Made by a program: the position numbers and the translations under genes. From positions 11,242,501 to 11,306,500 of the forward strand of contig OY756966.1 of the NCBI GenBank assembly GCA_963580455.1: DNA of 64,000 nt, read 5' to 3'. The notes under the pieces are model-generated. The model did no database searches, was not told the DNA's origin, and saw nothing but the letters and a program-made list of their open reading frames with translations. Position 1 is the stretch's first letter. Every line of letters starts with the position of its first letter. This document shows, piece after piece, positions 34,944 through 48,699 of this stretch. This stretch comes from Euonymus europaeus (taxonomy: Eukaryota; Streptophyta; Magnoliopsida; Celastrales; Celastraceae).

Positions 34944-37304
34944 GTTCAACTCTACCTATGGAGGAGAATTTAGCGGTTTTGTCCATTTGAGATAGAAAGT
35001 TGGTGTTTTGGCATCGAAATAATCTAGGGAGCTTTATACTCGTAAAATTTGACATAAAAGAACAATAAAAAAGTGTACACCGACAAACTTTGATTGTCCA
35101 AAATTGCTCAACTCTCTCGATGGTGGTGTTTTTAACAGTTTGGTCCAATTTAGAACAAAATTTGTTCTCTTTTCAACGAGACAATCTACGAAGCGAATAC
35201 TAGTAAATCTGGACATAAAGCGACAAAAAAAAGTGCATACCTATCAACTTTGACGATTCGGAATTACTCAACACTATCCATGGAGGCGATTTTAACGGTT
35301 TTGTCCATTAAGGAGCATGAGTTGGTATTTTGTCAACGAAACAATCAACAGAGCCCATAGTCGTAAAATTTGACATAAAATAACAATGAAAAGTGTACGC
35401 CGACAAAAATGATGGTTCGGAATTGCTCAATTCTTTCCATGAATGAGCTTGTAACGGTTTTGTCCATTTGGGATCGAAAGTTGCTCTTTTTGACAAGGAA
35501 ACAATACATGAAGCGCATAATACCAGTAGTGAATTTGGACATAAAGCAACAATAAAAAGTGTACACCTATCAACTTTAATGGCTCGGATTGCTCAACTCT
35601 CTCCATGGGGGAGCTTTCTTACGATTTTGTCCAATTGGAAATGAAACAATCTACAAAGTCTATACTTGTAAAATTTGACGTTAAAGAACAATAAAAGGGT
35701 AACACCGACAACCTTTGATGGTTCAAAATTGATCAACTCTCTCGACAGAGGTGCCTTTAACGGTTTCGTCCAATTAAGAACGAAAAGTTTTTCTTTTAGC
35801 AGCAAAATAATCTAAGAAGCGAATGCTAGTAAATTTGGACATAAAGCAACAATAAAAAGTGCACACCTATCAAGTTTGATGATGGTTCAAAATTGCTCAA
35901 GTCTCTCCATGTTAAGGGTTTTGTCCATTTGAGATAGAAAGTTGGTCTTTCGGCATGGAAACAATCTACGAAGCCTATATTCCGGAGATTTGACATCAAA
36001 TCACAATGAAAAGTGTACGTCGACCAACTTCGACGGTTCGGAATAGCTCAACTCTCTCCATGGACGAACTATTAACGGTTTTGCCCATTCGGGAATGAAA
36101 GTTGGTCTTTTGGCAACGAAACAATCAACGGAACCTATAGTCGTAAAATTTGACATAAAATAAAAATGAAAAATGTACACCGACCGACTTTGATGTTTCG
36201 GAATCGCTCAACTCTCACCTTGGAGGGGCTTTTAACGGTTTTCTTCTCCATTTGAGATCGAAAGTTGGTCTTTTTCGGCAAAGAAACGATAAATGAAACG
36301 CATGCTAGTAAATTTTTACATAAAGCAACAATAAAAGAGTGTACACCTATCAGCTTTGATGGCTCGGATAGCTCAACTCTGTCCATGGAGGAGCTTTTAA
36401 AGGTGTTGTTCATTTGTGATCGACAGTTGGTCTTTTTGACAACGAAACAATCTAAGAAGCGTAAATTTACACATAAAGCAACAATAAAAAGCGTACACAT
36501 ATCAACTTTGATGTTTCGGAAATGCTCAACTCTCTCTATGGAGAAGCTTTTAACAATTTTGTCCATTTGACATAGAATGTTGGTCTTTTGGCATCGAAAC
36601 AATCTATGAGGCCTATAGTCATAAAATTTGATATAAAATAACAATAAAAAGAGAAAACCTATCAACTTCGATGCTTCGGAATTGCTCAACTCTCTTCATG
36701 GAGGAGCTCCTAACGGTTTTGTCCATTTGAGATAGAAAGTTGTTGTTTTGGCATCGAAATAATCTAGGGAGCTTATACTCGTAAAATTTGACATAAAAGA
36801 ACAATAAAAAGTGTACACCGATCCACTTTGATGGTCCAAAATTGCTCAACTCTCTCGATGACGGTGTTTTTAACAGTTTTGACCAATTTAGAACGAAATT
36901 CGTTCTCTTGACAACGACACAATCTAAGAAGCAATAATACTCGAAAGGTCCACATAAAGCAACGATAAAAAGTGCGTACCTATCAAATTTGATGGTTCGG
37001 AATTGCTCAACTCTCTCCGCAGAGGAGCTTCTTTAAGGTTTTGTCCATTTGGGAACGAAAGTTGTTATTTTGCCAAATAAACAATCTACGGAGTCTATAC
37101 TCGTAAAATAGGACATAAAAGAACAATAAATGGTGTACACCGACCAACTTTGATGGCTCGAGATTGCACAACATTCTCGATAGAGGGTGCTTCGAACGGG
37201 CTGTTCTTTTGACAACCAAACAAACTACGAAGCGAAAGTTAGTAAGCTTGGACATAAAGCAACAATAAAAGGTTCCCACCTATCAACTTTGATAACTGAG
37301 AATT
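34944..37304. repeat. HOR copy H14 (complete, 2361 bp)
   Basis: Full m1-m15 order. Its m14 (from about 37006) already has the private variants ctccgcagaggagc and ttgccaaataaac, which mark the start of the triplicated block. Confidence 0.94.
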
Positions 37305-39663
37305 GTTCAACTCTCCCTATGGAGGAGAATTTAGCGGCTTTGTCCATTTGAGATAGAAAGTTGGTGTTTTGGCATCAAAATAATCTAGGGAGCTTTATAC
37401 TCGTAAAATTTGACATAAAAGAACATTAAAAAAGTGTACACCGACAAACTTTGATGGTCGAAAATTGCTCAACTCTCTCGATGGAGGTGTTTTTAACAGT
37501 TTGGTCCAATTTAGAACGAAATTTGTTCTCTTTTCAACGAGACAATCTACGAAGCGAATACTAGTAAATCTGGACATAAAGCGACAATAAAAAGTGCATA
37601 CCTATCAACTTTGACGATTCGGAATTACTCAACACTAACCATGGAGGCGATTTTAACGGTTTTGTCCATTTAGGAGCATGAGTTGGTCTTTTGGCAGCGA
37701 AACAATCAACGGAGCCCATAGTCGTAAAATTTGACATAAAATAACAACGAAAAGTGTACGCCGACAAAATTTGAAGGTTCGGAATTGCTCAATTCTCTCC
37801 ATGGATGAGCTTGTAACGGTTTTGTCCATTTGGGATCGAAAGTTGCTCTTTTTGACTAGGAAACAATACATGAAGCACATAATACCAGTAGTGAATTTGG
37901 ACATAAAGCAACAATAAAAAGTGTACACCTATCAACTTTAATGGCTCGGATTGCTCAACTCTCTCCATGGGGGAGCTTTCTTACGATTTTGTCCATTCGG
38001 AAACGAAACAATCTACAAAGTCCATATTCGTAAAATTTGACGTTAAAGAACAATAAAAGGGGCACACCGACAACCTTTGATGGTTCGAAATTGATCAACT
38101 CTCTCGACAGAGGTGCCTTTAACGGTTTCATCCAATTAAGAAGGAAAGTCGTTCTTTTAGCAGCAAAATAATGTACAAAGCGAACGCTAGTAAATTTGGA
38201 CATAAAGCAACAATAAAAAGTGCACACCTATAAGTTTGATGATGGTTCGAAATTGCTCAAGTCTCTCCATGTTAAGGGTTTTGTCCATTTGAGATAGAAA
38301 GTTGGTCTTTCGGCATTGAAACAATCTACGAAGCCCATATTCCTGAGATTTGCATCAAATCACAATGAAAAGTGTACGCCGACCAACTTCAACTGTTCGG
38401 AATAGCTCAACTCTCTCGATGGACGAACTATTAATGGTTTGTCCCATTCGGGAACGAAAGTTGGTCTTTTGGCAACGAAACAATCAACGAAGCCTATAGT
38501 CATAAAATTTGACTTAAAATAACAGCGAAAAATGTACACCGACCGACTTTAATGTTTCGGAATCGCTCAACTCTCTCCATGGAGGGGCTTTTAACGGTTT
38601 TCTTCTCCATTTGAGATCGAAAGTTGGTCTTTTTTGGCAAAGAAACGATAAATGAAACGCATGCTAGAAAATTTGGACATAAAGCAACAATAAAAGAGTG
38701 TACACCTATCAGCTTTGATGGCTCGGATTACTCAACTCTGTCCATGGAGGAGCTTTTAAAGGTGTTGTCCATTTGAAATCGACAGTTGGTCCTTTTGACA
38801 ACGAAACAATCTAAGAAGCGTAAATTTATACATAAAGCAACAATAAAAAGCGTACACATATCAACTTTGATGTTTCGGAAATGCTCAACTCTATCTATGG
38901 AGAAGCTTTTAACAGTTTTGTCCGTTTGACATAGAATGTTGGTCTTTTGGCATCGAAACAATCTATGAGGCCTATAGTCGTAAAATTTGATATAAAATAA
39001 CAATAAAAAGAGAAAACCTATCAACTTTGATGCTTCGGAATTGCTCAACTATCTTCATGGAGGAGCTCCTAACGGTTTTGTCCATTTGAGATAGAAAGTT
39101 GTTGTTTCGGCATCGAAATAATCTGGGGAGCTTATACTCGTAAAATTTGACATAAAAGAACAATAAAAAGTGTACACCGATCCACTTTGATGGTCCAAAA
39201 TTGCTCAACTCTCTCGATGACGGTGTTTTTAACAGTTTTGTCCAATTTAGAACGAAATTCGTTCTCTTGACAACGACACAATCTAAGAAGCAATAATACT
39301 CATAAGTTCCACATAAAGCAACGATAAAAAGTGTGTACCTATCAAATTTGATGGTTCGGAATTGCTCAACTCTCTCCGCAGAGGAGCTTCTTTAAGGTTT
39401 TGTCCATTTGGGAACGAAAGTTGTTATTTTGCCAAATAAACAATCTACGGAGTCTATACTCGTAAAATAGGACATAAAAGAACAATAAATGGTGTACACC
39501 GACCAACTTTGATGGCTCGAGATTGCACAACATTCTCGATAGAGGGTGCTTCGAACGGGCCGTTCTTTTGACTACCAAACAAACTACGAAGCGAAAGTTA
39601 GTAAGCTCGGACATAAAGCAACAATAAAAGGTTCCCACCTATCAACTTTGATAACTTAGAATT
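37305..39663. repeat. HOR copy H15 (complete, 2359 bp; homogenised block)
   Basis: Full order. It is nearly identical to H16 and H17, sharing ggcatcaaaataatc (m1), ttggcagcgaaac (m3), gaagcacataatacc (m4), atttgcatcaaatcac (m7), aatggtttgtccc (m8) and gtccgtttgac (m11). Confidence 0.95.
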
Positions 39664-42023
39664 GTTCAACTCTCCCTATGGAGGAGAATTTAGCGGCTTT
39701 GTCCATTTGAGATAGAAAGTTGGTGTTTTGGCATCAAAATAATCTAGGGAGCTTTATACTCGTAAAATTTGACATAAAAGAACATTAAAAAAGTGTACAC
39801 CGACAAACTTTGATGGTCCAAAATTGCTCAACTCTCTCGATGGAGGTGTTTTTAACGGTTTGGTCCAATTTAGAACGAAATTTGTTCTCTTTTCAACGAG
39901 ACAATCTACGAAGCGAATACTAGTAAATCTGGACATAAAGCGACAATAAAAAGTGCATACCTATCAACTTTGACGATTCGGAATTACTCAACACTAACCA
40001 TGGAGGCGATTTTAACGGTTTTGTCCATTTAGGAGCATGAGTTGGTCTTTTGGCAGCGAAACAATCAACGGAGCCCATAGTCGTAAAATTTGACATAAAA
40101 TAACAACGAAAAGTGTACGCCGACAAAATTTGATGGTTCGGAATTGCTCAATTCTCTCCATGGATGAGCTTGTAACGGTTTTGTCCATTTGGGATCGAAA
40201 GTTGCTCTTTTTGACAAGGAAACAATACATGAAGCACATAATACCAGTAGTGAATTTGGACATAAAGCAACAATAAAAAGTGTACACCTATCAACTTTAA
40301 TGGCTCGGATTGCTCAACTCTCTCCATGGGGGAGCTTTCTTACGATTTTGTCCATTCGGAAACGAAACAATCTACAAAGTTCATATTCGTAAAATTTGAC
40401 GTTAAAGAACAATAAAAGGGGCACACCGACAACCTTTGATGGTTCGAAATTGATCAACTCTCTCGACAGAGGTGCCTTTAACGGTTTTGTCCAATTAAGA
40501 AGGAAAGTCGTTCTTTTAGCAGCAAAATAATGTACAAAGCGAACGCTAGTAAATTTGGACATAAAGCAACAATAAAAAGTGCACACCTATCAAGTTTGAT
40601 GATGGTTCGAAATTGCTCAAGTCTCTCCATGTTAAGGGTTTTGTCCATTTGAGATAGAAAGTTGGTCTTTCGGCATTGAAACAATCTACGAAGCCCATAT
40701 TCCTGAGATTTGCATCAAATCACAATGAAAAGTGTACGCCGACCAACTTCAACTGTTCGGAATAGCTCAACTCTCTCGATGGACGAACTATTAATGGTTT
40801 GTCCCATTCGGGAACGAAAGTTGGTCTTTTGGCAACGAAACAATCAACGAAGCCTATAGTCGTAAAATTTGACTTAAAATAACAGCGAAAAATGTACACC
40901 GACCGACTTTAATGTTTCGGAATCGCTCAACTCTCTCCATGGAGGGGCTTTTAACGGTTTTCTTCTCCATTTGAGATCGAAAGTTGGTCTTTTTTGGCAA
41001 AGAAACGATAAATGAAACGCATGCTAGAAAATTTGGACATAAAGCAACAATAAAAGAGTGTACACCTATCAGCTTTGATGGCTCGGATTGCTCAACTCTG
41101 TCCATTGAGGAGCTTTTAAAGGTGTTGTCCATTTGAGATCGACAGTTGGTCTTTTTGACAACGAAACAATCTAAGAAGCGTAAATTTACACATAAAGCAA
41201 CAATAAAAAGCGTACACATATCAACTTTGATGTTTCGGAAATGCTCAACTCTCTCTATGGAGAAGCTTTTAACAGTTTTGTCCGTTTGACGTAGAATGTT
41301 GGTCTTTTGGCATCGAAACAATCTATGAGGCCTATAGTCGTAAAATTTGATATAAAATAACAATAAAAAGAGAAAACCTATCAACTTCGATGCTTCGGAA
41401 TTGCTCAACTATCTTCATGGAGGAGCTCCTAACGGTTTTGTCCATTTGAGATAGAAAGTTGTTGTTTCGGCATCGAAATAATCTGGGGAGCTTATACTCG
41501 TAAAATTTGACATAAAAGAACAATAAAAAGTGTACACCGATCCACTTTGATGGTCCAAAATTTCTCAACTCTCTCGATGACGGTGTTTTTAACGGTTTTG
41601 TCCAATTTAGAACGAAATTCGTTCTCTTGACAACGACACAATCTAAGAAGCAATAATACTCATAAGTTCCACATAAAGCAATGATAAAAAGTGCGTACCT
41701 ATCAAATTTGATGGTTCGGAATTGCTCAACTCTCTCCGCAGAGGAGTTTCATTAAGGTTTTGTCCATTTGGGAACGAAAGTTGTTATTTTGCCAAATAAA
41801 CAATCTACGGAGTCTATACTCGTAAAATAGGACATAAAAGAACAATAAATGGTGTACACCGACCAACTTTGATGGCTCGAGATTGCACAACATTCTCGAT
41901 AGAGGGTGCTTCGAACGGGCTGTTCTTTTGACATCCAAACAAACTACGAAGCGAAAGTTAGTAAGCTTGGACATAAAGCAACAATAAAAGGTTCCCACCT
42001 ATCAACTTTGATAACTGAGAATT
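39664..42023. repeat. HOR copy H16 (complete, 2360 bp; homogenised block)
   Basis: Full order with the same private variants as H15, spaced 2359-2360 bp away. It differs from H15 by scattered single-base changes. Confidence 0.95.
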
Positions 42024-44383
42024 GTTCAACTCTCCCTATGGAGGAGAATTTAGCGGCTTAGTCCATTTGAGATAGAAAGTTGGTGTTTTGGCATCAAAAT
42101 AATCTAGGGAGCTTTATACTCGTAAAATTTGACATAAAAGAACATTAAAAAAGTGTACACCGACAAACTTTGATGGTCCAAAATTGCTCAACTCTCTCGA
42201 TGGAGGTGTTTTTAACGGTTTGGTCCATTTTAGAACGAAATTTGTTCTCTTTTCAACGAGACAATCTACGAAGCGAATACTAGTAAATCTGGACATAAAG
42301 CGACAATAAAAAGTGCATACCTATCAACTTTGACGATTCGGAATTACTCAACACTAACCATGGAGGCGATTTTAACGGTTTTGTCCATTTAGGAGCATGA
42401 GTTGGTCTTTTGGCAGCGAAACAATCAACGGAGCCCATAGTCGTAAAATTTGACATAAAATAACAACGAAAAGTGTACGCCGACAAAATTTGATGGTTCG
42501 GAATTGCTCAATTCTCTCCATGGATGAGCTTGTAACGGTTTTGTCCATTTGGGATCGAAAGTTGCTCTTTTTGACAAGGAAACAATACATGAAGCACATA
42601 ATACCAGTAGTGAATTTGGACATAAAGCAACAATAAAAAGTGTACACCTATCAACTTTAATGGCTCGGATTGCTCAACTCTCTCCATGAGGGAGCTTTCT
42701 TACGATTTTGTCCATTCGGAAACGAAACAATCTACAAAGTCCATATTCGTAAAATTTGACGTTAAAGAACAATAAAAGGGGCACACCGACAACCTTTGAT
42801 GGTTCGAAATTGATCAACTCTCTCGACAGAGGTGCCTTTAACGGTTTCGTCCAATTAAGAAGGAAAGTCGTTCTTTTAGCAGCAAAATAATGTACAAAGC
42901 GAACGCTAGTAAATTTGGACATAAAGCAACAATAAAAAGTGCACACCTATCAAGTTTGATGATGGTTCGAAATTGCTCAAGTCTCTCCATGTTAAGGGTT
43001 TTGTCCATTTGAGATAGAAAGTTGGTCTTTCGGCATTGAAACAATCTACGAAACCCATATTCCTGAGATTTGCATCAAATCACATTGAAAAGTGTACGCC
43101 GACCAACTTCAACTGTTCGGAATAGCTCAACTCTCTCGATGGACAAACTATTAATGGTTTGTCCCATTCGGGAACGAAAGTTGGTCTTTTGGCAACGAAA
43201 CAATCAACGAAGCCTATAGTCGTAAAATTTGACTTAAAATAACAACGAAAAATGTACACCGACCGACTTTAATGTTTCGGAATCGCTCAACTCTCTCCAT
43301 GGAGGGGCTTTTAATGGTTTTCTTCTCCATTTGAGATCGAAAGTTGGTCTTTTTTGGCAAAGAAACGATAAATGAAACGCATGCTAGAAAATTTGGACAT
43401 AAAGCAACAATAAAAGAGTGTACACCTATCAGCTTTGATGGCTCGGATTGCTCAACTCTGTCCATGGAGGAGCTTTTAAAGGTGTTGTCCATTTGAGATC
43501 GACAGTTGGTCTTTTTGACAACGAAACAATCTAAGAAGCGTAAATTTACACATAAAGCAACAATAAAAAGCGTACACATATCAACTTTGATGTTTCAGAA
43601 ATGCTCAACTCTCTCTATGGAGAAGCTTTTAACAGTTTTGTCCGTTTGACATAGAATGTTGGTCTTTTGGCATCGAAACAATCTATGAGGCCTAGAGTCG
43701 TAAAATTTGATATAAAATAACAATAAAAAGTGAAAACCTATCAACTTCGATGCTTCGGAATTGCTCAACTCTCTTCATGGAGGAGCTCCTAACGGTTTTG
43801 TCCATTTGGGATAGAAAGTTGTTATTTTGGCATCGAAATAATCTAGGGAGCTTATACTCGTAAAATTTGACATAAAAGAACAATAAAAAGTGTACACCGT
43901 TCCACTTTGATGGTCCAAAATTGCTCAACTCTCTCGATGACGGTGTTTTTAACAGTTTTGTCCAATTTAGAACGAAATTCGTTCTCTTGACAACGACACA
44001 ATCTAAGAAGCAATAATACTCATAAGTTCCACATAAAGCAACGATAAAAAGTGCGTACCTATCAAATTTGATGGTTCGGAATTGCTCAACTCTCTCCGTG
44101 GAGGAGCTTCTTTAAGATTTTGTCCATTTGGGAACGAAAGTTGGTATTTTGCCAACGAAACAATCTATGGAGTCTATACTCGTAAAATAGGACATAAAAG
44201 AACAATAAATGGTGTACACCGACCAACTTTGATGGTTCGAGATTGCTCAACATTCTCGATAGAGGGTGCTTCGAACGGGCTATTCTTTTGACAGCCAAAC
44301 AAACTACGAAGCGAACGCTAGTAAGCTCGGACATAAAGCAACAGTAAAAGGTTCACACCTATCAACTTTGATAACTGAGAATT
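42024..44383. repeat. HOR copy H17 (complete, 2360 bp; homogenised block)
   Basis: It carries the private variants through m11 (gtccgtttgac near 43640). From m12 onward it returns to the common form (m14 reads ctccgtggagg at about 44094), so the homogenised block ends inside this copy. Confidence 0.95.
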
Positions 44384-46740
44384 CTTCAACTCTCCCTATG
44401 GAGGAGAATTTAGCGGCTTTGTCCATTTGAGATAGAAAGTTGGCGTTTTGGCATCGAAATAATCTAGGGAGCTTTATACTCGTAAAATTTGACATAAAAG
44501 AACATTAAAAAAGTGTACACCGACAAACTTTGTTGGTGCAATATTGCTCAACTCTCTCGATGGAGGTGTTTTTAACGGTTTGGTCCAATTTAGAACGAAA
44601 TTTGTTCTCTTTTCAACGAGACAATCTACGAAGCGAATACTAGTAAATCTGGACATAAAGCGACAATAAAAAGTGCATACCTATCAACTTTGACGATTCG
44701 GAATAACTCAACACAATCCATGGAGGCGATTTTAACGGTTTTGTCCATTTAGGAGCATGAGTTGGTCTTTTGGCAACGAAACAATCAACGGACCCGTAGT
44801 CGTAAAATTTGACATAAAATAACAACGAAAAGTGTACGCCGACAAAATTTGATGGTTCGGAATTGCTCAATTCTCTCCATGGATGAGCTTGTAATGGTTT
44901 TGTCCATTTGGGATCGAAAGTTGCTCTTTTTGACAGGGAAACAACACATGAAGCGCATAATACCAGTAGTGAATTTGGACATAAAGCAACAATAAAAAGT
45001 GTACACCTATGAACTTTAATGGCTCGGATTGCTCAACTCTCTCCATGGGGGAGCTTTCTTACGATTTTGTCCATTTGGAAACGAAACAATCTACAAAATC
45101 CATACTCGTAAAATTTGACGTTAAAGAAGGATAAAAGGGGCACACCGACAACCTTTGATGGTTCGAAATTGACCAACTCTCTCGACAGAGGTGCCTTTAA
45201 CGGTTTCGTCCAATTAAGAAGGAAAGTCATTCTTTTAGCAGCAAAATAATGTACGAAGCGAACGCTATTAAATTTGGACATAAAGCAACAATAAAAAGTG
45301 CACACCTATCAAGTTTGATGATGGTTCGGAATTTCTCAAGTCTCTCCATGTTAAGGGTTTTGTCCATCTGAGATAGAAAGTTGGTCTTTCGGCATTGAAA
45401 CAATCTACGAAGCCCATATTCCTGAGATTTGACATCAAATCACAATGAAAAGTGTATGCCGACCAACTTCAACTGTTCGGAATAGCTCAACTCTCCATGG
45501 ACGAACTATTAATGGTTTTGCCCATTCGGGAACGAAAGTTGGTCTTTTGGCAACGAAACAATCAACGAAGCCTATAGTCGTAAAATTTGACTTAAAATAA
45601 CAACGAAAAATGTACACCGACCGACTTTGATGTTTCGGAATCGCTCAACTCTCTCCATGGAGGGGCTTTTAACGGTTTTCTTCTCCATTTGAGATCGAAA
45701 GTTGGTCTTTTCTGGCAAAGAAACGATAAATGAAACGCATGCTAGAAAATTTGGACATAAAGCAACAATAAAAGAGTGTATACCTATCAGCTTTGATGGC
45801 TCGGATTGCTAAACTCTGTCCATGGAGGAGCTTTTAAAGGTGTTGTCCATTTGAGATCGACAGTTGGTCTTTTTGACAACGAAACAATCTTAGAAGCGTA
45901 AATTTACACATAAAGCAACAATAAAAAGCGTACACATATCAACTTTGATGTTTCGGAAATGCTCAACTCTCTCTATGGAGAAGCTTTTAACAGTTTTGTC
46001 CATTTGACATAGAATGTTGATCTTTTGGCATCGAAACAATCTATGAGGCCTATATTCGTAAAATTTGATATAAAATAACAATAAAAAGTGAAAACCTATC
46101 AACTTCGATGCTTCGGAATTGCTCAACTCTCTTCATGGAGGAGCTCCTAACGGTTTTGTCCATTTGAGATAGAAAGTTGTTGTTTTGGCATCGTAATAAT
46201 CTAGGGAGCTTATACTCGTAAAATTTGACATAAAAGAACAATAAAAGTGTACACCGATCCACTTTGATGGTCCAAAATTTCTCAACTCTCTCGATGACGG
46301 TGTTTTTAACAGTTTTGCCCAATTTAGAACGAAATTCGTTCTCTTGACAACGACACAATCTAAGAAGCAATAATACTCATAAGTTCCACATAAAGCAACG
46401 ATAAAAAGTGCGTACCTATCGAATTTGATGGTTCGGAATTGCTCAACTCTCTCCGTGGAGGAGCTTCTTTAAGGTTTTGTCCATTTGGGAACGAAAGTTG
46501 GTATTTTGCCAACGAAACAATCTACGGAGTCTATACTCGTGAAATTGGACATAAAAGAACAATAAATGGTGTACACCGACCAACTTTGATGATTCGGGAT
46601 TGCTCAACATTCTCGACAGAGGGTGCTTCGAACGGGCTGTTCTTTTGATAGCCAAACAAACTACGAAGCGAACGCTAGTAAGCCTGGACATAAAGCAACA
46701 GTAAAAGGTTCACACCTATCAACTTTGATAACTGAGAATT
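44384..46740. repeat. HOR copy H18 (complete, 2357 bp)
   Basis: Full order. m1-m9 resemble H20 (shared ggaataactcaacacaatcc in m3 and gaaggataaaagggg in m5). m14-m15 instead resemble the end of H11 (shared actcgtgaaattgg). Confidence 0.93.
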
Positions 46741-47204
46741 GTTCAACTCTCCCTATGGAGGAGAATTTAGCGGTTTTGTCCATTTGAGATAGAAAGTTGG
46801 TGTTTTGGCATCGAAATAATCTAGGGAGCTTTATACTCGTAAAATTTGACATAAAAGAACAATAAAAAAGTGTACACCGACGAACTTTGATGGTCCAAAA
46901 TTGCTCAACTCTCTCGATGGAGGTGTTTTTAACAGTTTGGTCCAATTTAGAACGATATTTGTTCTCTTTTCAACGAGACAATCTACGAAGCGAATACTAG
47001 TAAATCTGGACATAAAGAGACAATAAAAAGTGCGTACCTATCAACTTTGTCAATTCGGAATTACTCAACACTATCCATGGAGGCGATTTTAACGATTTTG
47101 TCCATTTAGGAGCATGAGTTGGTCTTTTGGCAACGAAACAATCAACGGAGCCCATAGTCGTAAAATTGGACATAAAAGAACAATAAATGGTGTACACCGA
47201 CGAA

Positions 47205-47209
47205 CTTTG
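47205..47209. repeat. Target-site duplication CTTTG, left copy
   Basis: It matches 48695-48699. Removing the element and one copy restores the satellite text gaactttgatggttcgag. Confidence 0.9.
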
Positions 47210-48694
47210 TGATGGGTTTCAATATCTCATACACAGCGGAAGTTTAAAATTTTATTGAAACCCTCCAGAGAATCTATGTGAAAGGGCATAAATCGGTGAT
47301 CAGAAGTTACCTCTTGAAGTGCAGAATACAACCGATTGCTTGGCTTGAAGGATCCGAATCAACCGCACTATCCAACCGAACAGCACGCCTCTATGGTATC
47401 CACACGAACAAGCCAAAGATCGCCTCTTCACGTTATGCTAGTAACTAAGAGAAGGAGCTCCAATCCGTTTTTTCTCTCAACTCACCAAGAGTGCGGCACA
47501 CCAAGAGTTGTGTTATCTCCTAGGGTTACTCTAACCCTAAATATTCCGTGAGTCAAGTAAAATCGAAAAAGCCCAAATCTCCTTGAAGAAAGAAGCCCAC
47601 ATTTTTGGGCTCTTGACCATGTTCAATTAATCTTATTAATTAAACCAGTAATGGACCTTACATAAAGCCCTAAGCCCAAACGTAATATGTTATTCTTAAA
47701 TAACATAATCGTTGACTTATTCTATGTGTGTGACCCTATAGGTTCTCGTTATGTTAGCAGTGAAACTAAAATCATATTCTAGCATCACAAACAATGAGAG
47801 GTATCTAGCAACACATCATTGTTACCCAAATAACGAGAATGTCAATGATTCGACATAACCTTTATTTATGACCAATTTATATGCAGTCCCTTTGTCCTTA
47901 ATATCTTGATTAACATCGAGGCGTGGAATGTGTCATCCTCGTATATGTTAATCTATGTGTTTCTTGATTCCGAGTAGACTATTAAAAAACAAACGAAATC
48001 AATATCACATATTGATTCATTTGAGCACGGCCATGCATTTCTAAGTCTCACTCAATCAAGGGGCCCACGGATATCACTCCTGTTATATAGAAGGGACAAA
48101 TACCATCTAGGTCACTCACATCCCTCCACATGATTCGTGATATACCCAATCACTGACTTTATAGCCAACCCTTTTACAAGTGACGTTAGACAGTATCAAA
48201 GTGTATAACTCCTCATGTTGGGAACCGTAGTGATTTCAGGTTAAAGGAAAACATATATCATTGTCACTATGAGAATAGCTTATGACATTCATATAACAAT
48301 CCATGCAGTATTCTCATGTTGGGTCTGTCCAATACTTCCCGTTCTCTAACAAGTACCTATGTATTGATTTGATATCTCATAACCATGACTCGCAAGATTT
48401 AGTCATCAATCAACCTACATACTAGTCTCAACGTATTAATGTTATCCCATTTAACAATAATACTCGACTAGGGATGTTTAGGAATAGTGTTCTATATACA
48501 TCTATGATGATCTCACGTTCAAGTCACACACTTGAAGTCTCACAGCATCGAACCAACTATTCTAGGGATATTTATCATAATCATTTATATAGTGCAGATA
48601 AATAATTCATAAAAAATAAAGTACCTCAATATAACATAATAAATGTATGCTAATACAATCATCCCATGATTAGCTCCTAGAGCATACACCAACA
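47210..48694 (-). mobile_element. 1485-bp probable Ty1/copia solo LTR
   Basis: This non-satellite block has termini TGATGGGTTTC...CACCAACA and a 5-bp target duplication (CTTTG). Read on the minus strand it begins TGTTGGTGTATGC and ends TTGAAACCCATCA, matching the TGTTGG...CCAACA style of plant copia LTRs, with one mismatch at the 3' terminus. No coding frame or internal domain is present, so it is a solo LTR rather than a full element. A TATA-like CTATATAAAT lies on the minus strand at 48583-48592. It is not visibly the LTR of the copia remnant at 17787-21810, since I see no shared stretch with that leader. The lineage is not assigned. Confidence 0.87.
48583..48592 (-). promoter_or_regulatory. 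Candidate TATA box in solo LTR
   Basis: CTATATAAAT on the minus strand lies about 100 bp inside the inferred 5' end of the LTR. Position and sequence suit an LTR promoter, but AT-rich DNA yields such matches easily. Confidence 0.4.
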
Positions 48695-48699
48695 CTTTG
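48695..48699. repeat. Target-site duplication CTTTG, right copy
   Basis: This is the second copy of the 5-bp duplication, followed by atggttcgagattgctc, the normal m15 start. Confidence 0.9.

Larger units (their letters stand above)
29036..47209. repeat. Satellite array, segment 3 (H11-H19)
   Basis: The satellite resumes with the duplicated GTTTT target site and finishes the interrupted m2 monomer. It contains the shortened copies H12 and H13, three almost identical copies (H15-H17, about 37.0-43.7 kb), and a splice of m3 to m15 just before the next insertion. No gene is present. Confidence 0.97.

Noticed and set aside
47336..47551. 71-residue plus-strand frame in the 1.5-kb element
   Set aside because: It lies within a solo LTR, antisense to the LTR's inferred orientation, with no known domain.
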